Of a stretch of 12,156 bases of DNA, positions 6,039-12,156 are shown piece by piece (within the stretch, counting starts at the first letter, position 1; each line of letters opens with the position of its first letter). The notes under the pieces were generated by a model. That model made no database searches. It worked only from the letters and a program-made list of their open reading frames with translations, and was not told where the DNA came from. The stretch is from positions 1 through 12,156 of the forward strand of contig DBZZ01000062.1 of NCBI GenBank assembly GCA_002311315.1. Reading direction: 5' to 3'. The position numbers were made by a program, and so were the translations under genes. The DNA is from Methylococcaceae bacterium UBA1147. GTDB lineage: Bacteria; Pseudomonadota; Gammaproteobacteria; Methylococcales; UBA1147.

Positions 6039-6758
6039 ATGAGACCAAGCGGGCGCAACGCGAACGATTTAAGAGAAATCAAACTGACCAACAACTTTAC
6101 CCGGCATGCGGAAGGATCCGTTCTCGTTGAATACGGCGACACGCGGGTACTCTGTAATGCTAGCGTTGAAAATCGCGTTCCGCGCTTTCTGAAAGGACGC
6201 GGCGAGGGCTGGGTCACCGCCGAGTACGGGATGCTGCCGCGATCCACCCACGACCGCATGCCTCGGGAAGCCGCGCGTGGCAAACAGGGCGGACGAACAC
6301 TGGAGATCCAGAGGCTAATTGGCCGTTCACTGCGGGCGGCGGTCGATTTGCAGGCGCTCGGAGAGCGAACAATTACCATCGATTGCGACGTAATCCAGGC
6401 CGATGGAGGGACCCGTACCGCCTCAATTACCGGCGGGTTTGTTGCCCTTTCACTGGCAATGTTCAGGCTGATGCGTAAAAAGCAGATCAAAACCAACCCG
6501 ATTCACGGACAGATTGCCTCGGTCTCGGTCGGTATTTACAACGGCACCCCGATCCTCGACCTGGATTACAGCGAAGACAGCTCGGCCGAAACCGACATGA
6601 ATGTCGTCATGAACGATGCCGGAGCGTTTATCGAAATTCAGGGAACTGCAGAAGGCCATGCCTTCCGCAGAGAAGAACTGGACTCCATGTTGGAACTGGC
6701 CCGTAACGGTATCAATCAGATCATGGAAAAGCAGCGGAGCGCTCTCGGACTGGACTGA
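6039..6758 (+). CDS. rph: ribonuclease PH
   Basis: The 239-residue product is a full-length RNase PH (E. coli 238). It trims the 3' end of tRNA precursors phosphorolytically, releasing nucleoside diphosphates. Visible family features are the start MRPSGRNANDLREI, the AEGSVLVEYGDTRVLCNA strand, the RNA-contact segment GRGEGWVTAEYGMLPRST, GRTLEIQRLIGRSLRA at residues 85-100, the phosphate-site GGTRTA near 123-128 and the acidic LDLDYSED at 173-180. The ATG at 6039 is chosen because the protein then begins exactly with the family N-terminus; longer in-frame readings upstream run through the antisense strand of the acylase gene. Its stop overlaps the next start as TGATG, coupling translation to rdgB. 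In E. coli rph is followed directly by pyrE; here rdgB, hemW and a leader lie between. Confidence 0.97.
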   Translation: MRPSGRNANDLREIKLTNNFTRHAEGSVLVEYGDTRVLCNASVENRVPRFLKGRGEGWVTAEYGMLPRSTHDRMPREAARGKQGGRTLEIQRLIGRSLRAAVDLQALGERTITIDCDVIQADGGTRTASITGGFVALSLAMFRLMRKKQIKTNPIHGQIASVSVGIYNGTPILDLDYSEDSSAETDMNVVMNDAGAFIEIQGTAEGHAFRREELDSMLELARNGINQIMEKQRSALGLD

Positions 6759-7354
6759 TGCCTAACCGAATCGTACTGGCAAGCGGGAACCCGGGGAAGA
6801 TCAGGGAAATCCAGTCCATCCTCGGACCTTACCGGATCGTTCCACAGTCCGATTTCGATGTGCCGGACATTGAGGAAACCGGTACCACTTTTGTCGAAAA
6901 TGCGATCATCAAGGCCCGCAATGCAGCCAAGCACAGCGGCCTACCAGCCATTGCAGACGACTCGGGAATTGAGGTAGACGCCCTCAACGGTGCCCCGGGT
7001 GTACGTTCTGCCCGATACTCGGGGCCCGCTGCCGACGACCAGCAAAATCTGGACAAGTTACTGCAGGAAATGATTTCTGTAGTTGACAACCATCGCAACG
7101 CGCGATTTCGCTGCGTTATCGTCTACATGAGACATGCTGAAGATCCCTGTCCCATCATCACGGAGGGAACCTGGGAAGGCACTATCCTGCGTCAGCGCCG
7201 GGGTATCAATGGCTTCGGCTACGACCCTATATTCCTGCTTCCTGAACTGGGGTGTACCTCCGCCGAACTCGCTCCCGATCAAAAGAACCGCCTGAGCCAC
7301 CGGGCACAGGCCTTGAACACTCTGGCAGAACAGCTGGGGAAAAGCCGGTTATGA
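6758..7354 (+). CDS. rdgB: XTP/dITP diphosphatase (RdgB/HAM1 family)
   Basis: This 198-residue enzyme hydrolyses dITP, XTP and related deaminated purine nucleoside triphosphates to monophosphates, keeping them out of DNA and RNA. Motifs in order: VLASGNPGKIREI with the nucleotide-binding SGNPGK (residues 9-14), ETGTTFVENA, IADDSGIEVDALNGAPG with acidic metal ligands (65-81), RSARYSG, GINGFGYDPIF (149-159) for base recognition, and KNRLSHRAQAL with SHR at 180-182. Length and motif order match E. coli RdgB (197 residues). The ATG at 6758 overlaps the rph stop by one base, and its own stop overlaps the hemW start in an ATGA arrangement, so the three genes are translationally coupled. Confidence 0.97.
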   Translation: MPNRIVLASGNPGKIREIQSILGPYRIVPQSDFDVPDIEETGTTFVENAIIKARNAAKHSGLPAIADDSGIEVDALNGAPGVRSARYSGPAADDQQNLDKLLQEMISVVDNHRNARFRCVIVYMRHAEDPCPIITEGTWEGTILRQRRGINGFGYDPIFLLPELGCTSAELAPDQKNRLSHRAQALNTLAEQLGKSRL

Positions 7355-8499
7355 TCCATCAGCCTCCTGTCCTAGGGCTGTACATTCACATTCCTTGGTG
7401 CATCAAGAAATGCCCGTATTGCGATTTCAATTCGCACGCGGTCACCGACGGAATCCCCGAGAAACACTATACAGAGGCTCTCCTCCGTGATCTGGAACAA
7501 GAACTACCAGCAATCCGCAATCGCCAAATCGACACGATCTTTTTCGGTGGCGGAACACCCAGCCTTTTCACTGCGGAAGCGATCCATGGGCTGATTCAGG
7601 CGATTGGCAAGAAAGTGTCCTTTTCAGCCGACATTGAGATCACCCTAGAAGCCAACCCGGGAACCGTGGAGAAAGGCCGCTTCAAGGGGTTCATGGATGC
7701 CGGGGTCAACCGCCTTTCGATCGGAATCCAGAGCTTTCAGCCTGCGCACCTAAAATCCCTGGGGCGCGTTCACAGCGCTGGCGAAGCGGTCCTTGCGGCA
7801 GAAGAAGCCCGGGCTGCGGGGATCAACAATTTCAACCTTGATCTGATGTACGGACTACCGGGCCAAACCCGGGCCGAGGCTGCTGACGATGTTCAAAAAG
7901 CCATCGCCCTGGAGCCTTCCCACATTTCCTACTACCAGCTGACGATCGAAGCCCATACTCGGTTCGCCAGCTTCCCGCCCAGCCTGCCGAGCGACGATGA
8001 AAGCTGGGATATACAGTCCGAAAACAGGTCGACTCTCGCTGAACACGGTTACTCCCAGTATGAAGTTTCTGCCTATGCCAAGACCGGTTGCCGATGCCGG
8101 CACAACATGAACTACTGGACCTTTGGAGACTACCTAGGAATCGGCGCTGGCGCCCATGGAAAACTCACGGAAGCCGGCTCGGTCCATCGGAGCTGGAAAA
8201 CACGGCACCCGGAGCAATACCTGAAAACAGCAGGCACGCCGGCAAGTATCGGCAAACGTACCTGTATTTCCAGCGAGGACATGAGGCTGGAGTTCCTGAT
8301 GAACGCGCTAAGGCTTTCGGACGGCTTTGAAAAAAACCTGTTTCGGCATCGCACCGGACTCGAACTGTCGGCGCTAGAACCGCAACTGACCCAATGCATC
8401 GAGGAATCGCTGGTCGAACAGGATGTCAGCCACATTCGCTGTACCAACAGAGGCCAGGCCTTTCTCGACGAAATCCTGCACCGTTTCGTTCCCGACTGA
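7351..8499 (+). CDS. hemW: HemW radical SAM heme-insertion protein (HemN-like)
   Basis: The 382-residue product is a radical SAM protein. GLYIHIPWCIKKCPYCDFNSH carries the CxxxCxxC cluster ligands Cys17, Cys21 and Cys24; GGGTPSL (66-72) is the SAM-binding glycine motif; SIGIQSF, LDLMYGLPGQT and the C-terminal MRLEFLMNALRLSDGF are typical of HemW. The extra N-terminal region that true coproporphyrinogen dehydrogenase HemN has before its cluster is lacking, so HemW is preferred; HemW proteins bind heme and deliver it to apoproteins such as respiratory enzymes, and are often misannotated as HemN. The ATG at 7351 overlaps the rdgB stop (ATGA). A longer in-frame reading from 7252 overlaps rdgB and is rejected. 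It is last in the rph-rdgB-hemW operon, and a 7-bp hairpin follows its stop. Confidence 0.95.
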   Translation: MIHQPPVLGLYIHIPWCIKKCPYCDFNSHAVTDGIPEKHYTEALLRDLEQELPAIRNRQIDTIFFGGGTPSLFTAEAIHGLIQAIGKKVSFSADIEITLEANPGTVEKGRFKGFMDAGVNRLSIGIQSFQPAHLKSLGRVHSAGEAVLAAEEARAAGINNFNLDLMYGLPGQTRAEAADDVQKAIALEPSHISYYQLTIEAHTRFASFPPSLPSDDESWDIQSENRSTLAEHGYSQYEVSAYAKTGCRCRHNMNYWTFGDYLGIGAGAHGKLTEAGSVHRSWKTRHPEQYLKTAGTPASIGKRTCISSEDMRLEFLMNALRLSDGFEKNLFRHRTGLELSALEPQLTQCIEESLVEQDVSHIRCTNRGQAFLDEILHRFVPD

Positions 8500-8507
8500 A
8501 CCCCATC

Positions 8508-8539
8508 CAGTGGCCAGACAAAATCAGGTTTCGCCACTG
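8508..8539 (+). terminator. hairpin just after hemW
   Basis: CAGTGGC at 8508-8514 pairs perfectly with GCCACTG at 8533-8539 around an 18-base loop, nine bases after the hemW stop. There is no T-run, so it is not a classical intrinsic terminator; it could stabilise the mRNA 3' end or act with Rho. Confidence 0.35.
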
Positions 8540-8605
8540 CCCAATGATGCACCAGCCCTGCGATCGGAACCGGACAACTGTCAATGACGGTTTCCCGTGG
8601 CCGGC

Positions 8606-8611
8606 TACTAT
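8606..8611 (+). promoter_or_regulatory. possible -10 box for pyrE
   Basis: TACTAT in the 257-base hemW-pyrE gap matches four of six -10 positions, without a convincing -35. A TTGACC at 8636-8641 is an alternative -35, but the matching -10 region (CTTATC near 8660) is poor. The long gap and the hairpin behind hemW suggest that pyrE has its own promoter, but I cannot place it with confidence. Confidence 0.2.
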
Positions 8612-8722
8612 GACATCTGGCCCATTTTTGATATCTTGACCAGCCAAGATTAGGAAGGCCTTATCGTTGACGCTGGATCGAATCGGAGTCGGCAGGGAAC
8701 GTCCGGACCAAGTGCCGAACCG

Positions 8723-8744
8723 CCTTCTCACCCGGGCCAGAAGG
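8723..8744 (+). promoter_or_regulatory. pyrE: hairpin that would mask the pyrE ribosome-binding site
   Basis: CCTTCT at 8723-8728 pairs perfectly with AGAAGG at 8739-8744 around a ten-base GC-rich loop. The right arm overlaps the Shine-Dalgarno AAGGAG (8741-8746) of pyrE, whose ATG is at 8757. Folding in the mRNA would hide most of the ribosome-binding site. Whether it controls translation is inference. E. coli pyrE is controlled by UTP-sensitive attenuation in its leader, so leader control of this gene has precedent. Confidence 0.4.
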
Positions 8745-8756
8745 AGAACTGTTTCA

Positions 8757-9410
8757 ATGTCTCAACTAGAGCGTTATCAACACGAATTCATCGAGTACGC
8801 TATCCAGTCGGGGGTTTTGCGGTTCGGAGAATTTCGTCTAAAATCCGGCCGTGTGAGCCCCTACTTCTTCAACACCGGACTGTTCGATTCCGGTAAGCAG
8901 CTTTCGAAGCTGGGAAAATTCTACGCAAGGGCCCTGCGGCACGCCGGGATCATCACCAACGTTCTCTACGGCCCTGCCTACAAGGGGATTCCCCTGGTAT
9001 CGGCAACTTCGATCGCACTTGCCGAGGAATTTGAAGTCGACCTGCCGTTTACATTCAACCGCAAAGAAGTCAAGGATCATGGTGAAGGGGGAACCCTGGT
9101 GGGCGCAGCGCTGACCGGGTCGGTACTGATCCTGGACGATGTCATCACGGCAGGCACATCCGTCCGTGAATCGGTGGAAATCATCCGGCAGGCCGGGGCA
9201 CAGCCCTGCGGAGTGCTGATCGCACTGGACCGCCAGGAGCGAGGACAACAGCCCGTATCCGCAGTGACCGAGGTCAGCACCGAGCTCGACATGCCGGTCT
9301 ATTCCATCATCAAGCTGGAGCACATCATCGAGTACCTCAATCACGAAACCAGTTTCTCGGAAGAACTCGCGACCATCAAGCGCTATTATAGCCAGTACGG
9401 TTGCCCCTGA
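8757..9410 (+). CDS. pyrE: orotate phosphoribosyltransferase
   Basis: The 217-residue enzyme (E. coli 213) joins orotate and PRPP to form orotidine 5'-monophosphate, the fifth step of pyrimidine synthesis. Clear family features are RFGEFRLKSGRVSPYFFN with the catalytic-site KSGR (29-32), the oxyanion loop YGPAYKGIPL (71-80), the flexible loop NRKEVKDHGEGG (101-112) and the PRPP-binding LILDDVITAGTS (124-135). The ATG at 8757 follows AAGGAG by ten bases and gives the family N-terminus; an in-frame extension upstream has no homology. In Pseudomonas-type genomes pyrE also ends facing argB, as here. A convergent gap of 111 bases with two hairpins separates it from argB. Confidence 0.97.
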   Translation: MSQLERYQHEFIEYAIQSGVLRFGEFRLKSGRVSPYFFNTGLFDSGKQLSKLGKFYARALRHAGIITNVLYGPAYKGIPLVSATSIALAEEFEVDLPFTFNRKEVKDHGEGGTLVGAALTGSVLILDDVITAGTSVRESVEIIRQAGAQPCGVLIALDRQERGQQPVSAVTEVSTELDMPVYSIIKLEHIIEYLNHETSFSEELATIKRYYSQYGCP

Positions 9411-9423
9411 GACTGTACGTCAA

Positions 9424-9441
9424 CCCCGCTCACGCACGGGG
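9424..9441. terminator. small hairpin in the pyrE-argB convergent gap
   Basis: CCCCG at 9424-9428 pairs with CGGGG at 9437-9441 around an eight-base loop, 13 bases after the pyrE stop. There is no T-run, so it is a weak terminator candidate. Confidence 0.25.
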
Positions 9442-9471
9442 ACTTAAAACACCTGGCCAGGACTGTCTTTG

Positions 9472-9491
9472 GCCAAACGCTCCTGTTTGGC
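9472..9491. terminator. possible bidirectional hairpin between pyrE and argB
   Basis: GCCAAAC at 9472-9478 pairs perfectly with GTTTGGC at 9485-9491 around the six-base loop GCTCCT. The position between convergent genes suits a bidirectional terminator. Neither side has a T-run beyond the arms. Confidence 0.4.
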
Positions 9492-9521
9492 TCATCACCG
9501 CTCGAGAATTGCAGATTCGGA

Positions 9522-10430
9522 CTACCGCGTAACAATCAGGGTTCCGACCCCATGGTCTGTAAACAACTCCAGAAGTACAGCATGCTGAGTCCGTCCATCG
9601 ATGATGTGCGCGGATCTTACGCCCGCCTGCAATGCCTCCGCGGCACAGAGGGTTTTTGGAATCATGCCCCCGTGGATCGTACCATCCGCGATTAACCTGT
9701 CAATTTCCGCAATTGAGATACCGGTAACCAGTTCTCTGTTCTTGTCCAGAATGCCCGGCGTATTGGTGAGCAGGATCAGCTTTTCCGCGTTCAGTTTCTC
9801 GGCGACTTTGCCCGCAACCAGATCAGCGTTAATGTTATAGGAAAGGCCGTCTTCTCCGACACCGATCGGCGCGATCACCGGGATAAAGTCGCTATCGCCC
9901 AGCATTTCGACGATCTTGGTATCGATGCTGGTCACCTCGCCAACCTGGCCCAGATCCACCGATTCACTCTCATCTGAACCTGGAGTACCGGGCCGCAACC
10001 GGATCTTCCTGGCCCTGATGAAATCCCCGTCTTTCCCTGTCAACCCCACGGCGCGCCCCCCGTGCCTGTTGATCAGGTTCACGATCTCCTTGTTAACCAG
10101 CCCGCCAAGAACCATCTCGACCACGTCCATGGTTTCCTGATCGGTCACCCGCAAGCCACCAACAAATTGACTCTCCTTTCCCAGCCGGCCGAGCAGATTC
10201 CCAATCTGCGGTCCGCCACCATGAACAATTACCGGTTTCAGTCCCACCAGTCTCATCAGCACAATGTCACGGGCGAAGCTGCTCTTGAGCCCCTCGTCCA
10301 TCATCGCGTTTCCGCCGTACTTGATGACGACGGTCTTATTATGGAACTTCTGGATATACGGAAGAGCCTCGGTCAGAACCCGGGCAATTTCCAGGGCAGC
10401 ACCATGCTGCAGGGTTTCTTGCTTGTCCAT
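9522..10430 (-). CDS. argB: acetylglutamate kinase
   Basis: The 302-residue enzyme phosphorylates N-acetylglutamate, the second step of arginine synthesis. ATP- and substrate-site motifs are VVIKYGGNAM (34-43) and PVIVHGGGPQIGNLL (66-80), followed by GGLRVTD, LTGKDGD (130-136) and, near the C-terminus, IHGGMIPK. An N-terminal extension of about 30 residues with a helix (ALEIARVLTEALPYIQKF) precedes the first motif. In the long, hexameric arginine-inhibited enzymes of Pseudomonas and Thermotoga such a helix mediates feedback inhibition; the short E. coli enzyme lacks it. I therefore infer arginine sensitivity. The ATG at 10430 lies four bases after the algC stop, with an AGG just upstream, so it is probably co-transcribed with algC and dut. 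Confidence 0.97.
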   Translation of the reverse strand: MDKQETLQHGAALEIARVLTEALPYIQKFHNKTVVIKYGGNAMMDEGLKSSFARDIVLMRLVGLKPVIVHGGGPQIGNLLGRLGKESQFVGGLRVTDQETMDVVEMVLGGLVNKEIVNLINRHGGRAVGLTGKDGDFIRARKIRLRPGTPGSDESESVDLGQVGEVTSIDTKIVEMLGDSDFIPVIAPIGVGEDGLSYNINADLVAGKVAEKLNAEKLILLTNTPGILDKNRELVTGISIAEIDRLIADGTIHGGMIPKTLCAAEALQAGVRSAHIIDGRTQHAVLLELFTDHGVGTLIVTR

Positions 10431-10434
10431 AAAC

Positions 10435-11874
10435 CTAAAAGGGCAATTGAATGTCTGGTTTGACGCATCTCATAGCTATCCTGAACTTTTCCTGGATGAC
10501 TTCAAGAGCCTGTTCGGTGTCGGCCTCGAAACGAATAACCAGTGACGGGGTCGTGTTGGAAGCACGCACCAGCCCCCAGCCATCATCGTAATCCGCACGC
10601 AGGCCATCAATATCGGTGATCCTGGCGTCCGGAAACGGGTTGGATTCCACCAGTTCATTGACGAAAGCAAACGTTTCGCCTTCCGCCAGCGTGACGTTGA
10701 GCTCTGGAGTATTGACACTGTCGGGCAGTTCTGCAAAGACTTCACTGCTCAGCCTTCGGTCCGCCGACAGGATTTCGATCATCCTGGCCGCGGAATACAG
10801 TCCATCATCGAAACCGTACCAACGCTCGCTGAAGAAGATATGGCCGCTCATTTCACCCGCCAGCGCCGCCCCGGTCTCCTTGATCTTGGCCTTGATCAGG
10901 GAATGACCCGTTTTCCACATTAAGGGGTTTCCCCCGTTCCGGGAGATTTCCTTTGCCAGGTTCCTTGAACATTTGACATCGAAAATGATGTCCGCACCCG
11001 GTTGTCTCAACAGAACATCGGCGGCAAACAGCATCAATTGCCGGTCGGGCCAGATGATCTTTCCGGACGAATCGACAACGCCGAGCCGATCCCCATCGCC
11101 GTCGAAGGCAATCCCGAGATTCGCATTCTCCAGCTCGACACTGGCGATCAGATCTTGCATGTTTTCCGGTTTTCCCGGATCCGGGTGATGATTCGGAAAA
11201 AGGCCGTCGACGTCACAGAAAAGTTCCACCACATCACAACCCAGCTTTCGAAAAAGTTCGGGAGCCAATGCCCCGGCAACCCCGTTGCCGCAATCGACAA
11301 CGATCTTGATCGGGCCGACGACTCGGATGTCTCCCACAACCCGGTCGATGTAATGCGGAATAATGTCGTACCTTTCCAGCGCCCCTGCTCCGCCTGCGAA
11401 ATCGCCGCTCTCAATCCTTTGCCTCAGTTCCTGTATTCGCTGGCCGGACAGCGTTTCGCCGTTGATCACCATTTTCAGGCCATTATAGTTCGACGGGTTG
11501 TGGCTACCCGTCACCATCACTCCCGTCCGGCTACCTAGGAAATGGGTTGCAAAGTACAGCAACGGAGTCGGCACCATTCCGAGGTCGATGACCCGGCAGC
11601 CAGTCTCCTGAAGTCCCCCGGCCAGCGCTTCGCTCAGACAAGGGCTGGACAGCCGGCCGTCGCGCGCAATGATTACCGTGTCCTGACCACACTCCAAGGC
11701 TTCGCTCCCCAGCGCCTGTCCGACCAGACGGACCGTGTTTTCTGTCAGGCTTTCATTGAAGATTCCGCGGATATCGTAGGCCCGGAAAATCAAAGCTGGT
11801 ACCGTTTCAGAACTCTTATTTTCGGCCCGTGTGTCCAAATCCGCCGTCTCCTCGGTTACTGTGTTCAAATTCAT
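10435..11874 (-). CDS. algC: phosphomannomutase/phosphoglucomutase (AlgC type)
   Basis: The 479-residue protein belongs to the alpha-D-phosphohexomutase family, which interconverts 1- and 6-phosphates of mannose or glucose for lipopolysaccharide and exopolysaccharide precursors. RAYDIRG (31-37) opens the conserved part. TGSHNPSNYNGLKM (122-135) has the phosphoserine at Ser124, DGDGDR (258-263) binds the metal, and GEMSGHIFF (340-348) recognises the sugar. The C-terminal domain has RASNTTPSLVIRFEAD, the phosphate-binding loop. The ATG at 11874 follows GAGG with six-base spacing; an upstream TTG at 11910 is less likely. This start overlaps the dut end by 59 bases. About 28 residues precede the conserved start, so a later initiation is possible. 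The dut-algC-argB order matches Pseudomonas aeruginosa; dual mannose/glucose specificity is inferred from that family. Confidence 0.95.
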   Translation of the reverse strand: MNLNTVTEETADLDTRAENKSSETVPALIFRAYDIRGIFNESLTENTVRLVGQALGSEALECGQDTVIIARDGRLSSPCLSEALAGGLQETGCRVIDLGMVPTPLLYFATHFLGSRTGVMVTGSHNPSNYNGLKMVINGETLSGQRIQELRQRIESGDFAGGAGALERYDIIPHYIDRVVGDIRVVGPIKIVVDCGNGVAGALAPELFRKLGCDVVELFCDVDGLFPNHHPDPGKPENMQDLIASVELENANLGIAFDGDGDRLGVVDSSGKIIWPDRQLMLFAADVLLRQPGADIIFDVKCSRNLAKEISRNGGNPLMWKTGHSLIKAKIKETGAALAGEMSGHIFFSERWYGFDDGLYSAARMIEILSADRRLSSEVFAELPDSVNTPELNVTLAEGETFAFVNELVESNPFPDARITDIDGLRADYDDGWGLVRASNTTPSLVIRFEADTEQALEVIQEKFRIAMRCVKPDIQLPF

Positions 11875-12154
11875 CCACCACCTCAAACGCTGCTTGGATG
11901 ACGGGAACAATGACCATTTGTGCTAGCCGTTCACCCACGGCTACCGTAAACGGCTGCGTACCCCTGTTCCAGCAGGACACATAAACCTGTCCCTGGTAAT
12001 CCGAATCGATCAGCCCAACCAGATTACCCAGAACAATCCCGTGCTTGTGCCCCAAGCCCGATCTCGGCAGTAGGATCGCAGCGGTATACGGGTCCTCCAG
12101 ATGAATGGCAAAGCCGGTCGGCACCAGCTGGCAATCCCCGGGCTGCAGGGTAAC
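11816..12154 (-). CDS. dut: dUTP diphosphatase, C-terminal 112 residues (5' end outside window)
   Basis: The gene enters from the right edge, so the start and the first part of the protein are missing. The trimeric dUTPase hydrolyses dUTP to dUMP, lowering uracil incorporation into DNA and feeding thymidylate synthesis. Visible are LQPGDCQLVPTGFAIHL, motif 2 with PRSGLGHKHGIVLGN, motif 3 GLIDSDYQGQVYVSCWNRG with the catalytic aspartate, motif 4 GERLAQMVIVPV, and the C-terminal glycine-rich motif 5 RGDGGFGHTG that closes over the nucleotide. The C-terminus is complete, ending at TAA 11816-11818. Its last 59 bases are also the first codons of algC in another frame, implying coupled expression. 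Confidence 0.97.
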   Translation of the reverse strand, partial: VTLQPGDCQLVPTGFAIHLEDPYTAAILLPRSGLGHKHGIVLGNLVGLIDSDYQGQVYVSCWNRGTQPFTVAVGERLAQMVIVPVIQAAFEVVDEFEHSNRGDGGFGHTGRK

Positions 12155-12156
12155 GG

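Noticed and set aside
7252..7350. Upstream extension of hemW
   Set aside because: It overlaps conserved rdgB sequence, and the ATGA overlap at 7351 gives the normal HemW N-terminus.
8667..8756. Upstream extension of pyrE
   Set aside because: It adds about 30 arginine-rich residues absent from the family, and a good Shine-Dalgarno precedes the ATG at 8757.
11875..11910. TTG start for algC twelve codons upstream
   Set aside because: The ATG at 11874 has a properly spaced GAGG, and the extension lies wholly inside dut without homology.
1..12156. CRISPR array, tRNA or rRNA genes
   Set aside because: I saw no regularly spaced repeats and no cloverleaf or rRNA-like sequence on either strand.

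Overview
The window is about 11.3 kb of moderately GC-rich chromosome joined at its left end to about 0.77 kb of AT-richer DNA of different character. The chromosomal part looks gammaproteobacterial: the run dut-algC-argB, with pyrE convergent to argB, plus rph and yicC nearby, matches the dut/algC/argB/pyrE/rph/yicC neighbourhood known from Pseudomonas-type Gammaproteobacteria, and every housekeeping protein has proteobacterial motifs. I cannot name a genus.

Layout. (1) 1-768: a foreign block holding two broken site-specific recombinase remnants on the minus strand: the N-terminal part of a probable tyrosine integrase and the C-terminal part of a serine recombinase. By hand count the block has a single GpC dinucleotide in its first 766 bases (about 30 expected), while CpG is near expectation (27 seen). 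Its proteins are accordingly almost free of alanine. This is the most unusual signal in the window. (2) 769-1114: a gene-free junction with short tandem repeats, then several hairpins including a near-perfect 30-bp palindrome. (3) 1115-1744: a tryptophan-rich helical protein on the plus strand, possibly phasin-like. (4) 1768-5972, minus strand: a penicillin-acylase-family Ntn hydrolase, then yicC, then a seven-helix membrane protein. (5) 6039-8499, plus strand: rph-rdgB-hemW, a tight operon with 1-base and 4-base start/stop overlaps. (6) 8757-9410: pyrE, with its own leader and a possible hairpin over its ribosome-binding site. (7) 9522 to the right edge, minus strand: dut (5' end outside the window), algC and argB, tightly packed, convergent with pyrE.

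Function. The housekeeping genes cover nucleotide metabolism and pool cleaning (dut, rdgB, pyrE), RNA processing (rph, yicC), heme insertion (hemW), arginine synthesis (argB) and hexose-phosphate supply for the cell envelope (algC). The accessory content is the recombinase block, the tryptophan-rich protein, the membrane protein and the acylase. All calls come from reading the sequence; no database search was run.
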